From positions 766,150 through 830,149 of the forward strand of contig VZRR01012414.1 of the NCBI GenBank assembly GCA_013398015.1: 64,000 nucleotides of DNA, given 5' to 3'. The position numbers and the translations under genes were made by a program. Of this stretch, positions 1 through 13,439 are shown piece after piece. Under the pieces are notes generated by a model. The model did no database searches and was not told the origin of the DNA. It saw nothing but the letters and a program-made list of their open reading frames with translations. Origin of the DNA: Oreocharis arfaki (Eukaryota > Chordata > Aves > Passeriformes > Paramythiidae). The first letter of the stretch is position 1. Each line of letters starts with the position of its first letter.

Positions 1-690
1 GTTACAGACTGATCTGCTCTTGTCCATCAAGAGCCTCTAATACACAGCTGTGAAACTTGGAAACTGCAGAAGAATGCAGAGCATTTTTACAGTCCAGGTC
101 AAGAAACAGCTCTCCCATGGGGTGGTGTAAGGATTTAAAGCATGCAGTTGCCTGTCTCAAAGCATGGTCAAGGTCACAAAAGGAACTATAAGACAAGCCA
201 CCACATCAGAAACTTGAGATAAGCACAGATGGAAACATCAGGAAGGTTCTAATTCCTGTCCTACTGGAGGTGATTTGGTTAGCACGCCAGACAAAAATTC
301 CCAGTGTGCAGACTCTGAGAAAGGAAACAAGATCTTACACCCATGTGAGCCCATGTCGTAGGAACATCTGCAACCAACCCGTGGATACCCAGAACTTGAA
401 CTGTACCACCAAAAGAACGACTCTGAGACCCCCACCACTGAGAAGACCAGGGTGAAGGAGGACCTGCAGCATGCCACGAGATCCATGGGAGGCAACTGCC
501 TTCTGCTCGATCTCTCTCTCTCTCTCTCCCTCCCCCGCCCTTCTGTCCTCCTTTTTTTTCCTATTTCTTTCTATCTCTCTACCTCACATTTGCTTTTAAA
601 TAAAATCCATGCTATTGACTTCAGCACATGATCTTGTCTGCATCGTAATTCAGGCAGAGGCATCGTTTAATGATCAGGTCATAAGAGGTG
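1..690 (+). mobile_element. LTR-like segment of an endogenous retrovirus (probable, fragmentary)
   Basis: The segment is less AT-rich than what follows. A TC-dinucleotide and pyrimidine tract starts near 511 and runs to about 590. A polyadenylation signal AATAAA sits at 599-604, followed about 30-60 bases later by a stretch resembling the R/U5 end of avian ERV LTRs (around 631-690). This order is typical of an LTR. The left edge is outside the window or unclear. A short TGGGGGC near 689-695 could be the start of a primer-binding site, but only about seven bases agree. I saw no gag, pol or env-like reading frame downstream, so this would be a solo or truncated LTR. It could instead be an unrelated low-copy sequence. 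Confidence 0.4.
511..590 (+). repeat. Pyrimidine-rich tract with TC dinucleotide run
   Basis: A TC run of about nine units begins at 511 and grades into mixed C/T sequence with runs of T and C up to about 590. It lies within the LTR-like segment, just before AATAAA at 599-604. Confidence 0.8.
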
Positions 691-3600
691 GGGGCAACTG
701 TCAGTGACTTGAGAGTCTGTCATCCTTTGCAATCCTTAACTCACTGGGGTCTCCTTACTAAGACACTGATCCCACATCCTACCCTTCCCCAGCCCTTCCC
801 ACGCAAATGCAGTCCCATATCAGAATACCAGGAGAGAATCCCACTGACGTTATGTGAGGTTTCTTTTCATCTCGTCAGGGGTTTATGGCACAGAAGCTTG
901 AGATACGATTTTATAAAAATCCTTCAAATACCACAGAACTACGCTACTATGAAAACCAGTATGAGGGAAGAAAAATGTCCATTTTTATATGTATATCTCA
1001 AAGCAATCTCATCTACAAAATTACTAACAATTTAAAGTTGCAGGATTACTTGGCTTAAATTTTATCTCTTATTCTGCCTTTATCTTTTAATTTCTCATCT
1101 TAAAGTGCACATAATTTCAATTAGAATTATCTAAACCAAATAATTTACACTTATTTCCTATGGATAACAGCAGTGCAGTTAACATTGAGATGAAACAGCT
1201 GAAAAACTTCCAAACTTTTTTCAGCAGTAAAAAGATTCTTGCAAACGCTTCTTAGCAGAAAAAAGCTTCATGGCCAATTTTGACAGCCAAACAGCTGCTC
1301 TATAAAGATATTTCAAGTATTTTAATGAGAGAAAAAAGATACCTGTTAATTACAATTATCTAATTATTTTGTATCAGAATTGTCTCAGACATGTAATTAT
1401 GGCATGTATTTGCTTCTGAAAATAAGAACTGGCAGTAAAAAGAGGTCTGTTTTCTATTCAGATTACTTGCTAAAATGTTTATCTGTGTTACATTTTAATT
1501 TCCAAAACAGCATATCTACTTATATATTCACATATTGTGTTTTAAATTAAAGATTTCTTGGCAAGTCCATCTAACTTTATAAAGGTATAATTTAAATTTT
1601 ATAGATTCTTGAATTAATATTTTTGAACTTTAGAGGTTGTGGCTATGACAAATTTTAAAAGCAATGAATTAATTAAGAAGCAAACTCATTATTTTTTCTG
1701 ATAAAGAAAAAGCAATATTACTTGGGAGGCAAATTATAAAATGTTTTTCTTAATCTGGGGGACCTCAAACACTAATTTTCAGGTAAAACAACTTTTTTCA
1801 ATGTTACTTTAGCATTATTTAATAGGCAGAATGGAGCCTCTGAATGAGTTTCCAATGCCAAAATTCAACAATTCATGTAGAAAATTTATTTCTTTAGGAT
1901 AAAGTATTACTAAATAATTGTCCGGATTTTTTATAATTCAGAGCATTTTCATTCTTTTTTTCCCCCCTCTTTCGTCAAGAAGTAGTCCTGGAAAAAAGTT
2001 AAGCTAAATTTGCCTCTGCTAATTGGATTTCTGCCTGAAATCTGATGTGGCTGAAAATAAGTCCATTAAGTTATTTAATCCATGTGGTTTTACTCAAATT
2101 AACACTGCAAAACAATGTGCAGCATATATGATAACATATATGCTAGAAATCACAAGGATTTTTTTTCATAATTGTGATTTTAAAGATGTCATCAACATTA
2201 TATACAAAAGAACTGCTGATTTAATTACTTCTTTTTCAATTTCTGTGAAGATTATTCCCCTTTCTGCAGCCACTAACAAAAACTTTAGTCTAATTCATTT
2301 TACTCTGGTATCTGAGTTGGCAACTGAGGATAGCGGATATTTATTGGCAAAGTTAAACTATTCGTAAGGGTCTAAAAAAGGAATAATATATTTTTTTGAA
2401 AATAATATTTAAAGAGCCACAAATAAATACATTACTAGTTGTTGGTTTATAGTAAGCTTTTGCCCATTTGGAAAGTATAATTTACACAAAGAAAAATGAC
2501 TGTTATAAGAATGACCAATACACTAAAATTAACGGAACTATTTTTTCTCTAAGGAAAATGGAGAAGAGATATTTCTGTCTAGATATTTATTAAAAAAAAA
2601 TACTGAAGAGTGCTGAAGCCTGGCTGAGTTTTATTTGTCCATCTGAAGCAGCCCAGTAAAACAATGCCAGAAGCTCATGTTATTTCACTCCTAAATTGAA
2701 TTTTAGATTTGAATCAGATAAATACCTATTGCATAGTTTGCTTTTGAAGCTTAGTCTGTTGTCTAGGAGACCTAAACAACATTCATTTTTCCTTTCAGCA
2801 CGAAAGAAATTAGTCAGATCCAGTACGCTTGACATGTTGAAAGATCACAGATAGGTCCCTTGCGACTCTTTCGGGGAAGATGCTGTATAAATGTATTGCA
2901 TTGTTACTGCACTGAAGAGACTGTTTAAATTCTCCATTGCTCATAGGTCAAAACCAGCACATTTTGAGACACAGATCTTATGACTCAAGTGAAAGAGTAA
3001 AACACTGATGCTTCATTATATACATTTATTTGGATACTGCGCTATGTTGCATTCGTGTGCCTTAAGGGAGATTATTCCTTTCTCATTCCATCAATTTACA
3101 AAACAATACAATCTGGCATAAATAATGCTTATCAAAATACGTGGCTACATTCACCACATCTACATCTATTTTCACTTTTCTCAGTGATTGAGTATAAGCT
3201 TCTGATGTTTAACAAGTGTCCTTACAGAGGCTGAAAGAGGTGCTGCTGGTGTAATGGAAATGGATTGCTGGTGAGAACAGCATCTGCAAGTGAATACTGT
3301 GTTTAACTCCAAGAAGAAATTATAATCTCTCAATATACCTGATGTAATACACTTTGAGATGTCTTCTAAGTGTCACGTGTCCTAACAGCTCCCCAGAATG
3401 CCTAACTTGAAGAATGAAATGTGTGACAGATACGGATTCAGAATTTATAATTTTTGTTTTTTAAAATGAGATCCTCATACTGTTTATCACTGAGCTGAGG
3501 CACATCACCTTTGAGGATAAAGGGAATAAAGTAATTGTCCATGCTGTCTTAGTCTTGATACTCTGCTGAACACAGACTGAGAATCGCCAATTAAGCGTAA

Positions 3601-6160
3601 TTGTGATAAATTATGTTCTCTTTATTAAGGATAATGGGGGACTACCGTCTAACAGGTAATAACTCTAAACCACTCTTCTAATTGTGGTTAAAACCTCAGG
3701 TTAGATTTAAATGGCCATAGATGTGACATGCCAGTGCTCCATCTACTAGACAATTATTACAGTATTCTCATTTACATACACAATTAATTTTGGCACAGTG
3801 TTAGACATTATCTGCCATAAGTACGGCTGACTAGACTTTCTACTACACTGTAAGTTTTCGAGTTTTCGTCTGAACTCTATTTTCATTTGTACTCTATCTG
3901 AATCTATGCTAAGAAAGACAGAGAGGTAGGAAATGCTTTTTCATCTCTGCGTTACATCCTCCTTTTCTTGCCTTAAGACAGACCCTGTAGCAAACAGCAT
4001 TCTGAAATACGCAAGAATTTTGGAAAGATCCAAGTATAAACTTCCCTTCATGTGAGAGAAAAACCTACCCAAGAAAGACCAATTATTCCTGGACTGATCA
4101 AAGCACAGACACAGCAAAAAAATGCCCCTAACACTTCTAATTGGAAAAATAATTTTCCTTTAGGCAAACATATACATTAAATGTACCCATAAAATTATTC
4201 CATGGAAATATTTCTCAATTTTCAACCAAACCCAGTGTTTCTAAAAGCCGTATTTCCAATCTTTCGCTGTGAAGATGAACACTCCTCTATGAATTTTAGA
4301 AAATAAATTGCTTATGTCAAAATTATCCATTGAGATAAAAATGATACTACAATAACCAGGTATTCAGTAGCTCCAAAAACATGTCACCAGCACTTTAATA
4401 TGTAGGAGCCCAACTTCAGAGATCTTCTCCTCAAACTTTTCATCCAAAGTGTAAACTGGTTTTCCCGAAGTCAAGCAGCAGCAAAATGGTAAAAAAGAAT
4501 AGAGAGCTTTGTTCCCTTAGATTGCATATGCGTTAATGAAAGAATTTGTCTACCTAAAGGAAGATACATTATTGCATTGATAATTTATGTAAAACTCGAA
4601 ACAAAAACGTTCTAATTTTGAACATAACTGAGTCATATTTCAATGGCTATATATATGTAGAGGGAACTTGAAAAATCCCAGTAAAACTATGACACAGAAC
4701 AATTCATGTTGCTTTGTGGCTATCATGATTTTAACTGGCTTTTTCACAGACAGTTTTGCTGATGTATTTTAAAGGCCTTCTCTATTGCTTCACAGCTGGG
4801 CTACATCTATTTTTCATGCATCACTACAAACTCCTATACTGTGCTCCTAAATAGTGGATTTCCAACCCTTAAGCAATTTGAAACACATACACCTGAAGTT
4901 CTCAAACACCATAAGGCCATTTAAGAAGTACAATGATTTTGCTAAAAATTGCAAGAATAAATTTAAAAAAAACCCCCTTTGTTATAAATACCTTTACATT
5001 ATGCAAAAGGCTGAATGTAATACTGGAAAATAGCAAATTACCAAACAAATAGCATAAATATTTTATTTTCTGTAACAATCTGTTCCATAAAAACAACTTC
5101 TAACATCTTTGAACAATTATTTCTCCATTCTTCTGTCCATTCCCCATTCTCTTCTTATTTGTTAACAAACCTCCAATGCTTTCTCCAAAGCATTTTGCAT
5201 CACAAAACCCTTGTTTTGTCTCTATTAATAGATCTCTCCGCTTATTTTACCATTCAGATCAATATTTTCTGATAAAATGCTTTATCCTAAACATACATCA
5301 GAATATTCAGCATTTGAAGTATTAGACTAAGTGACATAAAATAAATTTGTATTTCTATTACTCCCTTAATATTTGTGTGAAAGTCCTAGAAGTCTATGTA
5401 TCCATTGAGTGTGGGATATGATTGGGATTGAGAGATGAGTTTATGAAAGATTCATATATTTTTGCTGACAGATTGGTTTTTTTGGTTTACTCCAAATTTA
5501 AAAGGTATTTTCAGATAACTAAAATTCAGCTTCAGGTTTCAACACTTAAAAGTCTGGAACAGTACAAAATAAGATTCTGATTTTTCTCTTCTGATATGGA
5601 TAGCATAATTTAATGATTCAGATCCTTTTTTTCTGTGACCTACTTTTAAGAGAAATTCCAGTCTCTTAAGCTCAGGGCATGTTTTCGAGTTTGTGATTTG
5701 AAACTAAATTTAAAGAACAGGAACTTAATACTGGTGGTTTAGAATGAGTCAAGCACAAGCAGATGCTATCACAGTTCCTTTAAATCTACTTTCTACTAAT
5801 GTTTATAACTTCTGAGTTACAGAGCAATGGCACACTAAGAATATTTATAACCTGCTTATTTTTCAGATGAAAGGATTCATGTGTTACCTTTTTCCTTCCA
5901 GTTTCTTTCCAAAAGGTACTGCCTTTGTTATGAGAGTGGTGCTTCTTAATTACCCACAATGGATTACCCACTGTCTAAAATCTGGTTCATGGTGCCAGAT
6001 GAGCTTAGGCACTCGTGGAGACCCATCCTCTCCACAGCAGCCCTAAGAAATGAGGGAGGGAAAGACTTCTCATCAACCAAGCAAGGAAAGGATATTACCT
6101 ATGGAAAGGAATGAAGATGAGAGAGCCAGAGTCTTCTGTAGGACCAAGTGAAAGATGAAG
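691..6160. other. AT-rich intronic sequence, no gene recognised
   Basis: About 5.5 kb of AT-rich sequence with poly-T and poly-A runs. Short open frames (for example 115 codons at 688-1035 plus and 114 codons at 2023-2367 plus) have low-complexity, composition-driven translations that match no family I know. I saw no transposon, RNA gene or long tandem repeat. It probably belongs to the large NKAIN2 intron downstream of the exon at 51.4 kb. Confidence 0.6.
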
Positions 6161-6164
6161 AGGC

Positions 6165-6527
6165 AATGGACCTGAATTACAATGTTCAACAATGGGAAGT
6201 GACGGATTCTGAATCTGGGATGGGGAAACCCTGGATGTACGGACAGACTGGAGAGTGAGATGCTGCAAAGCAGTGCCACACAAAGGGACCTGGGGGACCT
6301 GGTCCACGTAAAGTTGAACACGAGTCAGCAGTGTCCTGGCAGCCAGGAGGGCCAACACTGTCCTGGGGTGCCTCAGGAACAGCAACATCCTGGACATCCT
6401 GCTAAAGCTGACCCTGCCTGAATGGGGAGAGTGAGTGTGGTGTGTGGGATGTGCGGACTAGATGATTTCCAGAGTTCCCTCCCAACTTCACCTCTTCTGA
6501 GATACTGTGATTCTATGAGTTGAAGTC
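6165..6527 (+). mobile_element. CR1 LINE fragment with internal deletion
   Basis: The left part (about 6165-6390) matches, from memory, the CR1 segment after the reverse transcriptase: GTTCAACAA, then GACAGACTGGAGAG, then GACCTGG, then GTCAGCAGTGTCCTGGC, then CTGGGGTGC. The right part (about 6450-6527) matches the CR1 3' end, with GACTAGATGATTTCCAGAG, TCCCAACTTC and the terminal TGTGATTCTATGA-like repeat. The several hundred bases that normally separate these blocks are missing, replaced by about 60 bases. This is a 5'-truncated, internally deleted, non-functional copy. Confidence 0.85.
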
Positions 6528-9045
6528 ATATGGTTCTAAAATACAGGATGATCCAGATTCTGATTTCAAGGGCACTGAGGAAAATCTTGGAATTCTGATG
6601 CCTTTCCCCAAAGTCAAATCAAAACAGGGAAATAGGTTTCTCAGAACAAGATTCACAGCCCCATACAAGTTTGAGAATTAATGGAGGTCTTAATTTCCAA
6701 TTGGGAAATCAAAACAATTTTCTCCCTTAAAGAAAAAAACAAAATTAATTATTCCAGCCCATTGGGAAGGAAGTAACATGAATCAAGAAAATAAAAAAGG
6801 ACGAGCTTTATCTGAGCTTCTTGTGTGGGAAAAAATAACTCTAGGGTTGCCTCTGAGCAGACAAGCCTGTTTCATACCACTGTTGAAATAGTCTACAAGT
6901 ACTGGGATGAAAATTCATAACATTTCAGTCAATCACCTGCTATGGGAGTCAGAGAATAGCAAGCTGAGCAACTAGACCACCTACGCTGAGAGCTTAAATC
7001 ACTCTAAAAGGAAAAAGCCTAAACCCTGAAAATTTAACACAGTCCAATATCACGCACTTCACTGAGGTTTGTTTTTTTTCTTATACAAGGGACAGAGCAA
7101 GAAACAGATCATAAAAAGATAAGTAAAATGCGACATTACACTGAAGAATTAATATTCACTTTTTTCCTCTGCCAATGTAATCAGAGAAACAGAATTCCAA
7201 CTACTACAAGCCAAGCATATTAAACAAGCAGAGTTTATCTTCCCAAAAAGCACCGCATTAATTGTCTTGTCAAGTATTAGTAGTCAAGTTTTATCCTTTA
7301 ATGAGGAAAGTTTCATGAATTAAGAAAAGTGAAACATCTCGAATAGTAATCATAAAGTTAAAGAAAATGAATGAATGAATGACTCACCGTAAAAGATATG
7401 TACAATAGTTTTTCTAAAAGCATGATGATTTGAGACAGAAAAGCAAAGCTAAAGAAAGAGAAACTAGTAAAGGTAGCAATGCATAGTAAAGCCACTATGA
7501 AAATAAAAATACGAAAGCAAAAGACATCTCACAAAGAAACTCCATAAGTTTAGTATAATGACACAAATTATCTGCTGCACAGTCAGCAGATAAATATTAG
7601 TGGAAAGTGCACAGAATTAATTCAGTGTAAGAGTGTAATTCTACCTCACTCATTTCTTCACAGTGTTGGATAATAAAGTCTAAAAAGAATATAAAGAAAT
7701 CATCAAAAGCTCAGAGAAAGGTGGAGGAACTTCACAAAACAAAGTCAGAAATACACAAAGGCAATTAAAAATATACCATGATTTTGGAAACATTTTATGT
7801 TACAAATATATTTATTCGCTATGATGAAAATGTTCCATGAGAACATTGGCAGACTTCAGCAAGCTTGCTTTAGACAGAAATAAAAATACCTTTATTTTTA
7901 GTTGATTTGAAATGCAGCTGACATTTTCTACTGTAAATCATTAACACAAAATTTAAAAGTTGAATAAGGAAACAAAATTTTCAACTGAAAAAAAGGATTC
8001 TTAGTGCTCTTATTTTATTTCCAGTGAAACAAACTACTAATAATGTAGAATTTATGAAAGCAGTGAAAATCTGTATCCTTCACAGCTCTGGTAATATACA
8101 ATATGCATAGCAATCTTTCTAAGAAAGAATAGACATAACTACTAAGGAACCCATGACCCCATTGATAAATACCAAAAGGGGTTTTTTAAAAGCTACAAAC
8201 AAGAACAGTTGAGAGTGTTTCAGCTAAGACCTTCAACAGGCTTGATAGTTTATTTTGATATGGCCAAGCATGTGCAGAAGCACTACGGTACTGCTGAAAT
8301 CAAAGTGATTAAGACAGCCTAAAAATGATTCTCACAAGAGTAGTTTGGTTAAGGTTAAAGACTTATTTCTAGATAAAAGTGGGAAGGAAACGAGTCATGC
8401 TAAATACCAACCAGTCAATGAAGAATTAAAAGATGTGGCCGGCACCTGTCACTTTGTGGAACAAGGGGGACCCTCAATCCCTCTTTATTTTTAAATGTAT
8501 ATTTGGCTAAATGGTATATAATGTGCATCAATGATTTCTAGATATATCTGTATGCTTAGGCAGACAAAGAATTCTTGCACGTCAGTGAATTTTCCAGCTT
8601 GTTGGAACTGGATTGTTACAAATTCTATGTGACAATTGAATCATTAGTTCTTGTTGCCAACAGAAGTGACAGATTTCCATTTGCAAAAGAAGTTGACATG
8701 AATTTGGTCTCTTGTCAGATTTTTCTCAACATCTTGCAAAAGGGAGCTGGATGCAAATTCACCAAATGAAATGTTTGCCACTGGCAAACATCAATTTGAA
8801 GAAATCAAGATATTTCATACAAAACTGCCAATTTCTACTAACACTTTTGAAGATAAGGAAGGAGACAATGCTCCTCAGATCCCTGTGGGCATCTGACACT
8901 CTTGGTCCCCACGTTCTGAATCGTAGGGCCATACCGTCAATCTCTTAGGTCTAAACGATCAAGAATTCTATGGCGTATAACAGGTTATGCTTGAAGGATA
9001 AAGAGTATTACTACTTCAAAAGAGAGTATTTCTGCAAAATCACTC
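6528..9045. other. AT-rich intronic sequence, no gene recognised
   Basis: Ordinary AT-rich sequence with a short ATGA/GAAT tetranucleotide run at 7366-7382. Two overlapping short open frames at 8575-8948 (plus) have no recognisable product. No repeat family was identified. Confidence 0.55.
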
Positions 9046-9650
9046 TCTAGTATGGCTGGACGTTTCGAGTTGACTCTCCCAAGACCGAAAGAAAACCTGA
9101 AATATCCCCCACGGCAGGTGACTGCCATATCACCCTGTAACCCCAGTGATACTGGGCTAGATGAAGAGCAATGTTCCTGTGGCCTGGCTCCCTGCCAGAC
9201 CCAGTGAAAACTGCCCAGGGTGGCACATGCTTCAGATCAGCAGATGACATCTAGGTTGTAGTGACATGTTGCCTTCGCTCCTGTACATCATCACTATCAC
9301 AGCAGTTATCCTTCTCCCTTTTCCCCTTGATGGTGACTGGATCATGCTCTGAGAAGCCTACTGAAAGGAATTGCATAGGACTGCCAGGTGTTTCACATCT
9401 TTTCCCCAAGCAGACTACTGATGTGCATTGAGTCAACCCAAATGTTTGAATGAGCAGAAGTTCTTGTGGACAAGAAAGCAGAAGACATGGTGGATCCATG
9501 CAGTGGGGAGGATGAGGCAATTCTACAGGGCTATGAGTCTGGAGACAGGAGGGGACGGAGGCAATGCTGCATCTGCATGTGTTATATCTGCATCTCTGAA
9601 ACTAGCTAAAACATACCTACAGCTGGAATTGTCCCTTGCCTCCTGCTGAT
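9046..9650. other. GC-richer unidentified patch
   Basis: This 600-bp patch is clearly richer in G and C than its surroundings. It carries back-to-back minus-strand frames of 67 codons (9047-9250) and 89 codons (9251-9520), plus a plus-strand frame of 73 codons (9428-9649). None resembles a protein family I know. It could be a decayed transposon or pseudogene, or simply a GC fluctuation. Confidence 0.35.
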
Positions 9651-12600
9651 GATCAGCATCCTTTATTTTATCCCAAGAAATATGTTACCCTAAGCAGTAA
9701 ATGTAGCTGAGAGATATTTGGGCCCTGACTCTTATTTATTAGGCTTTGTAGTGTGTATGGAATTGCAATGTTCAAATGAATTACACCTCACAGACAGGTA
9801 TTTCATAATGGTTCCCACCATCCAGTTATTGCCAGAACTGTGTCTGAGGAGTGGTGTATATGTATAACTAGATCTCTTATAAATTCAATAAATCTAGCCC
9901 TGTGTAATTTCCTTGCTGTTCGTTTATCAGGTGACGTGCAAACGACAGGCCAAAAGTTATCGTTTTTCTGGAATTTTCTCTGCCATAAGCAATATGGCAC
10001 CCTTACAAAAATCATCCAAGTCAAGACGTGCCTTTGCCTTTAATGTTTACCATTTGTTAGTTGTGGCCTCATTTTTTTTTTTTTCTTATGGATTAAAAGA
10101 AAGTAACTTTCATAAGCTCCTTTTAATTAAATGAATAAACATAGTATCATTAGATAGTTAACGTTCAAGGCTTCTGCTGGTACCAGGATGGTACTCTCTA
10201 AGGACTTCCTCAACTTTATCATAAATGCTTCAGTGTTTCCTCACTGTTGATTCTATTCTAATTCTTGAACACTACCATAAAATCTAGATTATTAAGTCTC
10301 AAATAAATACAACAACAGCATACCTGCTGTGATTCTTATCTAGCTGGACCATGTATTGCATCCAATTTTCTTCTTTATATATTATCCATTATGATTTTAC
10401 TTCAAGAAATGGAGTTGTGATGTTACACCTTGAATTGCTGTAGAGAAACAGCACTCTATTGCTGGAAAACAGAGAATACAATAAAGAAATCTGAGCAGCG
10501 ATTCAACTACTAGAAAGTAAATTATTTGATTCCTGAGCAAGATACCCACTTTCTCACCCTGTAAAGGACTTTCATGTTAGTCTATGAGAGAAAAGTGGAG
10601 TGATGCAATTTGACGACAGATTCACCTATCGCTAGCTGTTCAACTGCACATAGATTGAAAATGCTTCAGCAGCTGCATTCTTACAAGCCCAGTTTCACAG
10701 CAGAATTTATATAATTAATCCATGAATAACTGTGACAGCAATTAATACCTTTTAGTATGTTCTTATCTTTTTTTTACAGGCTCTCTACCTGTAACAGCTC
10801 TTGAAGTTTTACTAGAAAATAAAATGGAGATAATGTCATGTAATCATGCACATATTCACCTGAAATACTGTAACTGAAGGATTCACAAGATATTTTCTTC
10901 TTCATGAAGATAACTTTAGTATGTAATATTTATATAGAAGGGCTGATTCAAGTACAGAAGGAAGGGTATTTTTGCACTGCCTTCAAATCCTTTGGTTCTC
11001 CACAGATTTTGGTTAAACCCCACATATTTGGGTTTTTTTGTCCTTGAGAGTACAAAATCAGAGGCAAAGAAAAAGACTCTCATACAACAAGATGTTAAAA
11101 AAAAAAAAAAAAGTACTAGAACCAGTGCCAGAAATCGTGGGCAGGCACTCAAGCAGGCAATGTGGAAATGCCCATGTGATACTCTTCAGCTATACATTCA
11201 TCCTGCCTGATTATCTCAGTTCTGGTTTTCTTCTGCTGTTAGTCTTGCCAGCTTTCATAGCGGTTCTGTGACACAAATATCCTTCAAATGTGAACTGTGG
11301 ACTAAAACTGAAAATTCATTTCGTCTTGCATTGCAGATCTTGAATCTCATTTGAGATCCAGAATCTCAAAAAGGATACCATTCATTTGAGAGATATGGCA
11401 AAAACTAAAGGTGCACCAGCTACCATCAGAGCTTTTTAAAGAATATTTCAGAACATTCTTCAAATTCAAATGCTGATTCAGAACATTTCAGAACAATGTA
11501 TCAGATTTGTCTGATAGTTATAGTTAGGCAAGATGGGAAAATACTTCGCTAGCGCTCTCAGTGAAGATGGACACTTCTTTAGGGAAGTGGAAAACAGAAT
11601 AAAATTAGACAAAATCTTGGCTCAAATGAGAAATTTATGCCCCTTCAAATTTTGGAAGTCTTCATAAACCTGTGATTTGTAGTTCATGCTTCATAGCTGA
11701 GGTTATGAGAAACACAAATCAATTTGAAATTTGAATGAAATTCAAAGAGAAATAACTCCTGAACAATAACCTCAACTCAAGTTATAACTGAAGATGCTTC
11801 CTGGACTGTCTGCTAGCTGAGAAACCTGACATGTATGGTTTTCTCTTTCCATTTCCCCTTCTCTTTCCACCTTTCCCCTTCCTGTTCTTCCTCCTGCTTT
11901 TTCCATTTTTGCCTTCTTTCCTTATCCCCTTCTCCATTTCCTTGCCTTGCCTTTCTGCCATAATATTCACATATAGAGATGCAAGATGCTCCAGAATGTG
12001 AAAAATCATCTGATATTTTGAAAAAAAATGCAGCTCTTCCAGTCCATGCTCCGTGATTCAGTCACTGGAGAGAGCAGGGAACAGTTGCAGTGACATAATA
12101 TTCATGGAGCCTCGGTATCCTAGTGTGCTATCCCTTTTTATGGTCAGTTATGGGAATATAAAGAAGACAAAAACTGAAGTGATGCAGGGATCCCAACAAG
12201 TTCCTGCTCCTTGCATAGAGGATTTTAAGGCTCTGTCACAGGATCACTGTCTCCCATGTCCAGCTCAATGAAGAAAAAAAAGGAGTGGAAAACCACGTGG
12301 CGATATGTTTGTTAGGATTCCTCAAGACTAGATTAATGTGTATTTCCCTGTGTTCTCTAGAGTTTAAGAGGACAGATGACCGATATGAAACATGAGGACT
12401 CTATGACTGCAATCGTCCTGTACTTTCCTTACTCTGTCTACACAGAGTTTGATCTATTTATGACACACTTTGCTTTTCAGCCCTCTCCAGCTCCAAGAGA
12501 GAGGAATAAAAATCAGAAAATGTTTCTTTGTATTTATTATTCCTAGATGAAAAATGGTCTATGAAATGACAAGCCCATTAATCTTATCTGACTTTGAATT

Positions 12601-13438
12601 TTTTTTTCCTATTTTTTGAAAGTGTATTTACTGAGATCCTCAAAGCTTAAGAGAAAAAGATTAAAGATAGAAGTGGTACAAAGCTTTCAGTCATTTAAGC
12701 AAATGAAAGCAGAGCAGTATTTGAAAAAAGAAATGGTACCTCTTAGTAATGACAGGAATGGCTCAAGCACATGGGAAAATAACCTAGGCAAAACAAGACA
12801 GCTAGCAGTGGTTTAAAAATTCAGGTAAGAAACCATGATTTTAATACTAGCAATATTTGTCTTAGCTGCACTTTTCCATAAATGTAGAAAGGTTTAATGC
12901 TATTCTAAATCTTCATAGCAAGACAAAAAGAAATCAAATAACGTCTGCCATCATTAACTCTTTTGGCACTAGGTAATACCTTCAATGCCTGGATAGCCTT
13001 GGTCTTCTTGGATTGTAAAATGAAACACCATCTCAGCCAGACCCAATACATAATGAAGGACATATTTGATAATAATCTGAATTTTTTTTTGTGTGTGTGT
13101 GAACTCTTCAACTTTTATTTTCAGTTGGCATATGATAGAAGGAGTTTCTGTAACTGAATAGATACTTTAAAAAATATTTTGTCTAAGCTATGGACACAAG
13201 CAAAAACTTGGAGTCTGTCTCATCTCTGTAGATAACTAAGGCATAGAGATATAGTTCTGTTGACTGATACCTTTGATTCACAACATAGACTTGCACATAG
13301 AATCAGGTAAGCAAGACATATTGGTGAGAGTGAAAACATGGCAGCCTTGCTTCTAAGTATCATATCAAATTCTCCTTTGAGAGTATATCTCTATATTAAA
13401 AAGCAGCCTGGCAATAACATCAGCAAGTTTTGGGCATC
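9651..13438. other. AT-rich intronic sequence with low-complexity tracts
   Basis: No gene was recognised. It contains poly-T and poly-A runs (near 10070-10085 and 11095-11112), the pyrimidine tract at 11839-11958, and a short GT run near 13091. An 11-bp motif TTCAGAACATT recurs between about 11446 and 11495. Short frames here follow these low-complexity tracts. Confidence 0.55.
11839..11958 (+). repeat. 120-bp polypyrimidine tract
   Basis: The plus strand is almost entirely C and T, in degenerate TTTCC and CCTTC units, with few purine interruptions. The complementary strand accounts for a lysine-, arginine- and glycine-rich reading frame at 11782-12009 that is purely compositional. Such tracts can form triplex or slipped structures. 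Confidence 0.8.
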
Positions 13439-13439
13439 A

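Noticed and set aside
688..1035. 115-codon plus-strand frame beside the LTR-like segment
   Set aside because: I considered a remnant of a retroviral reading frame, but the translation shows no gag, protease or polymerase motif.
11782..12009. Lysine/arginine-rich minus-strand frame
   Set aside because: Produced by the polypyrimidine tract; low complexity only.
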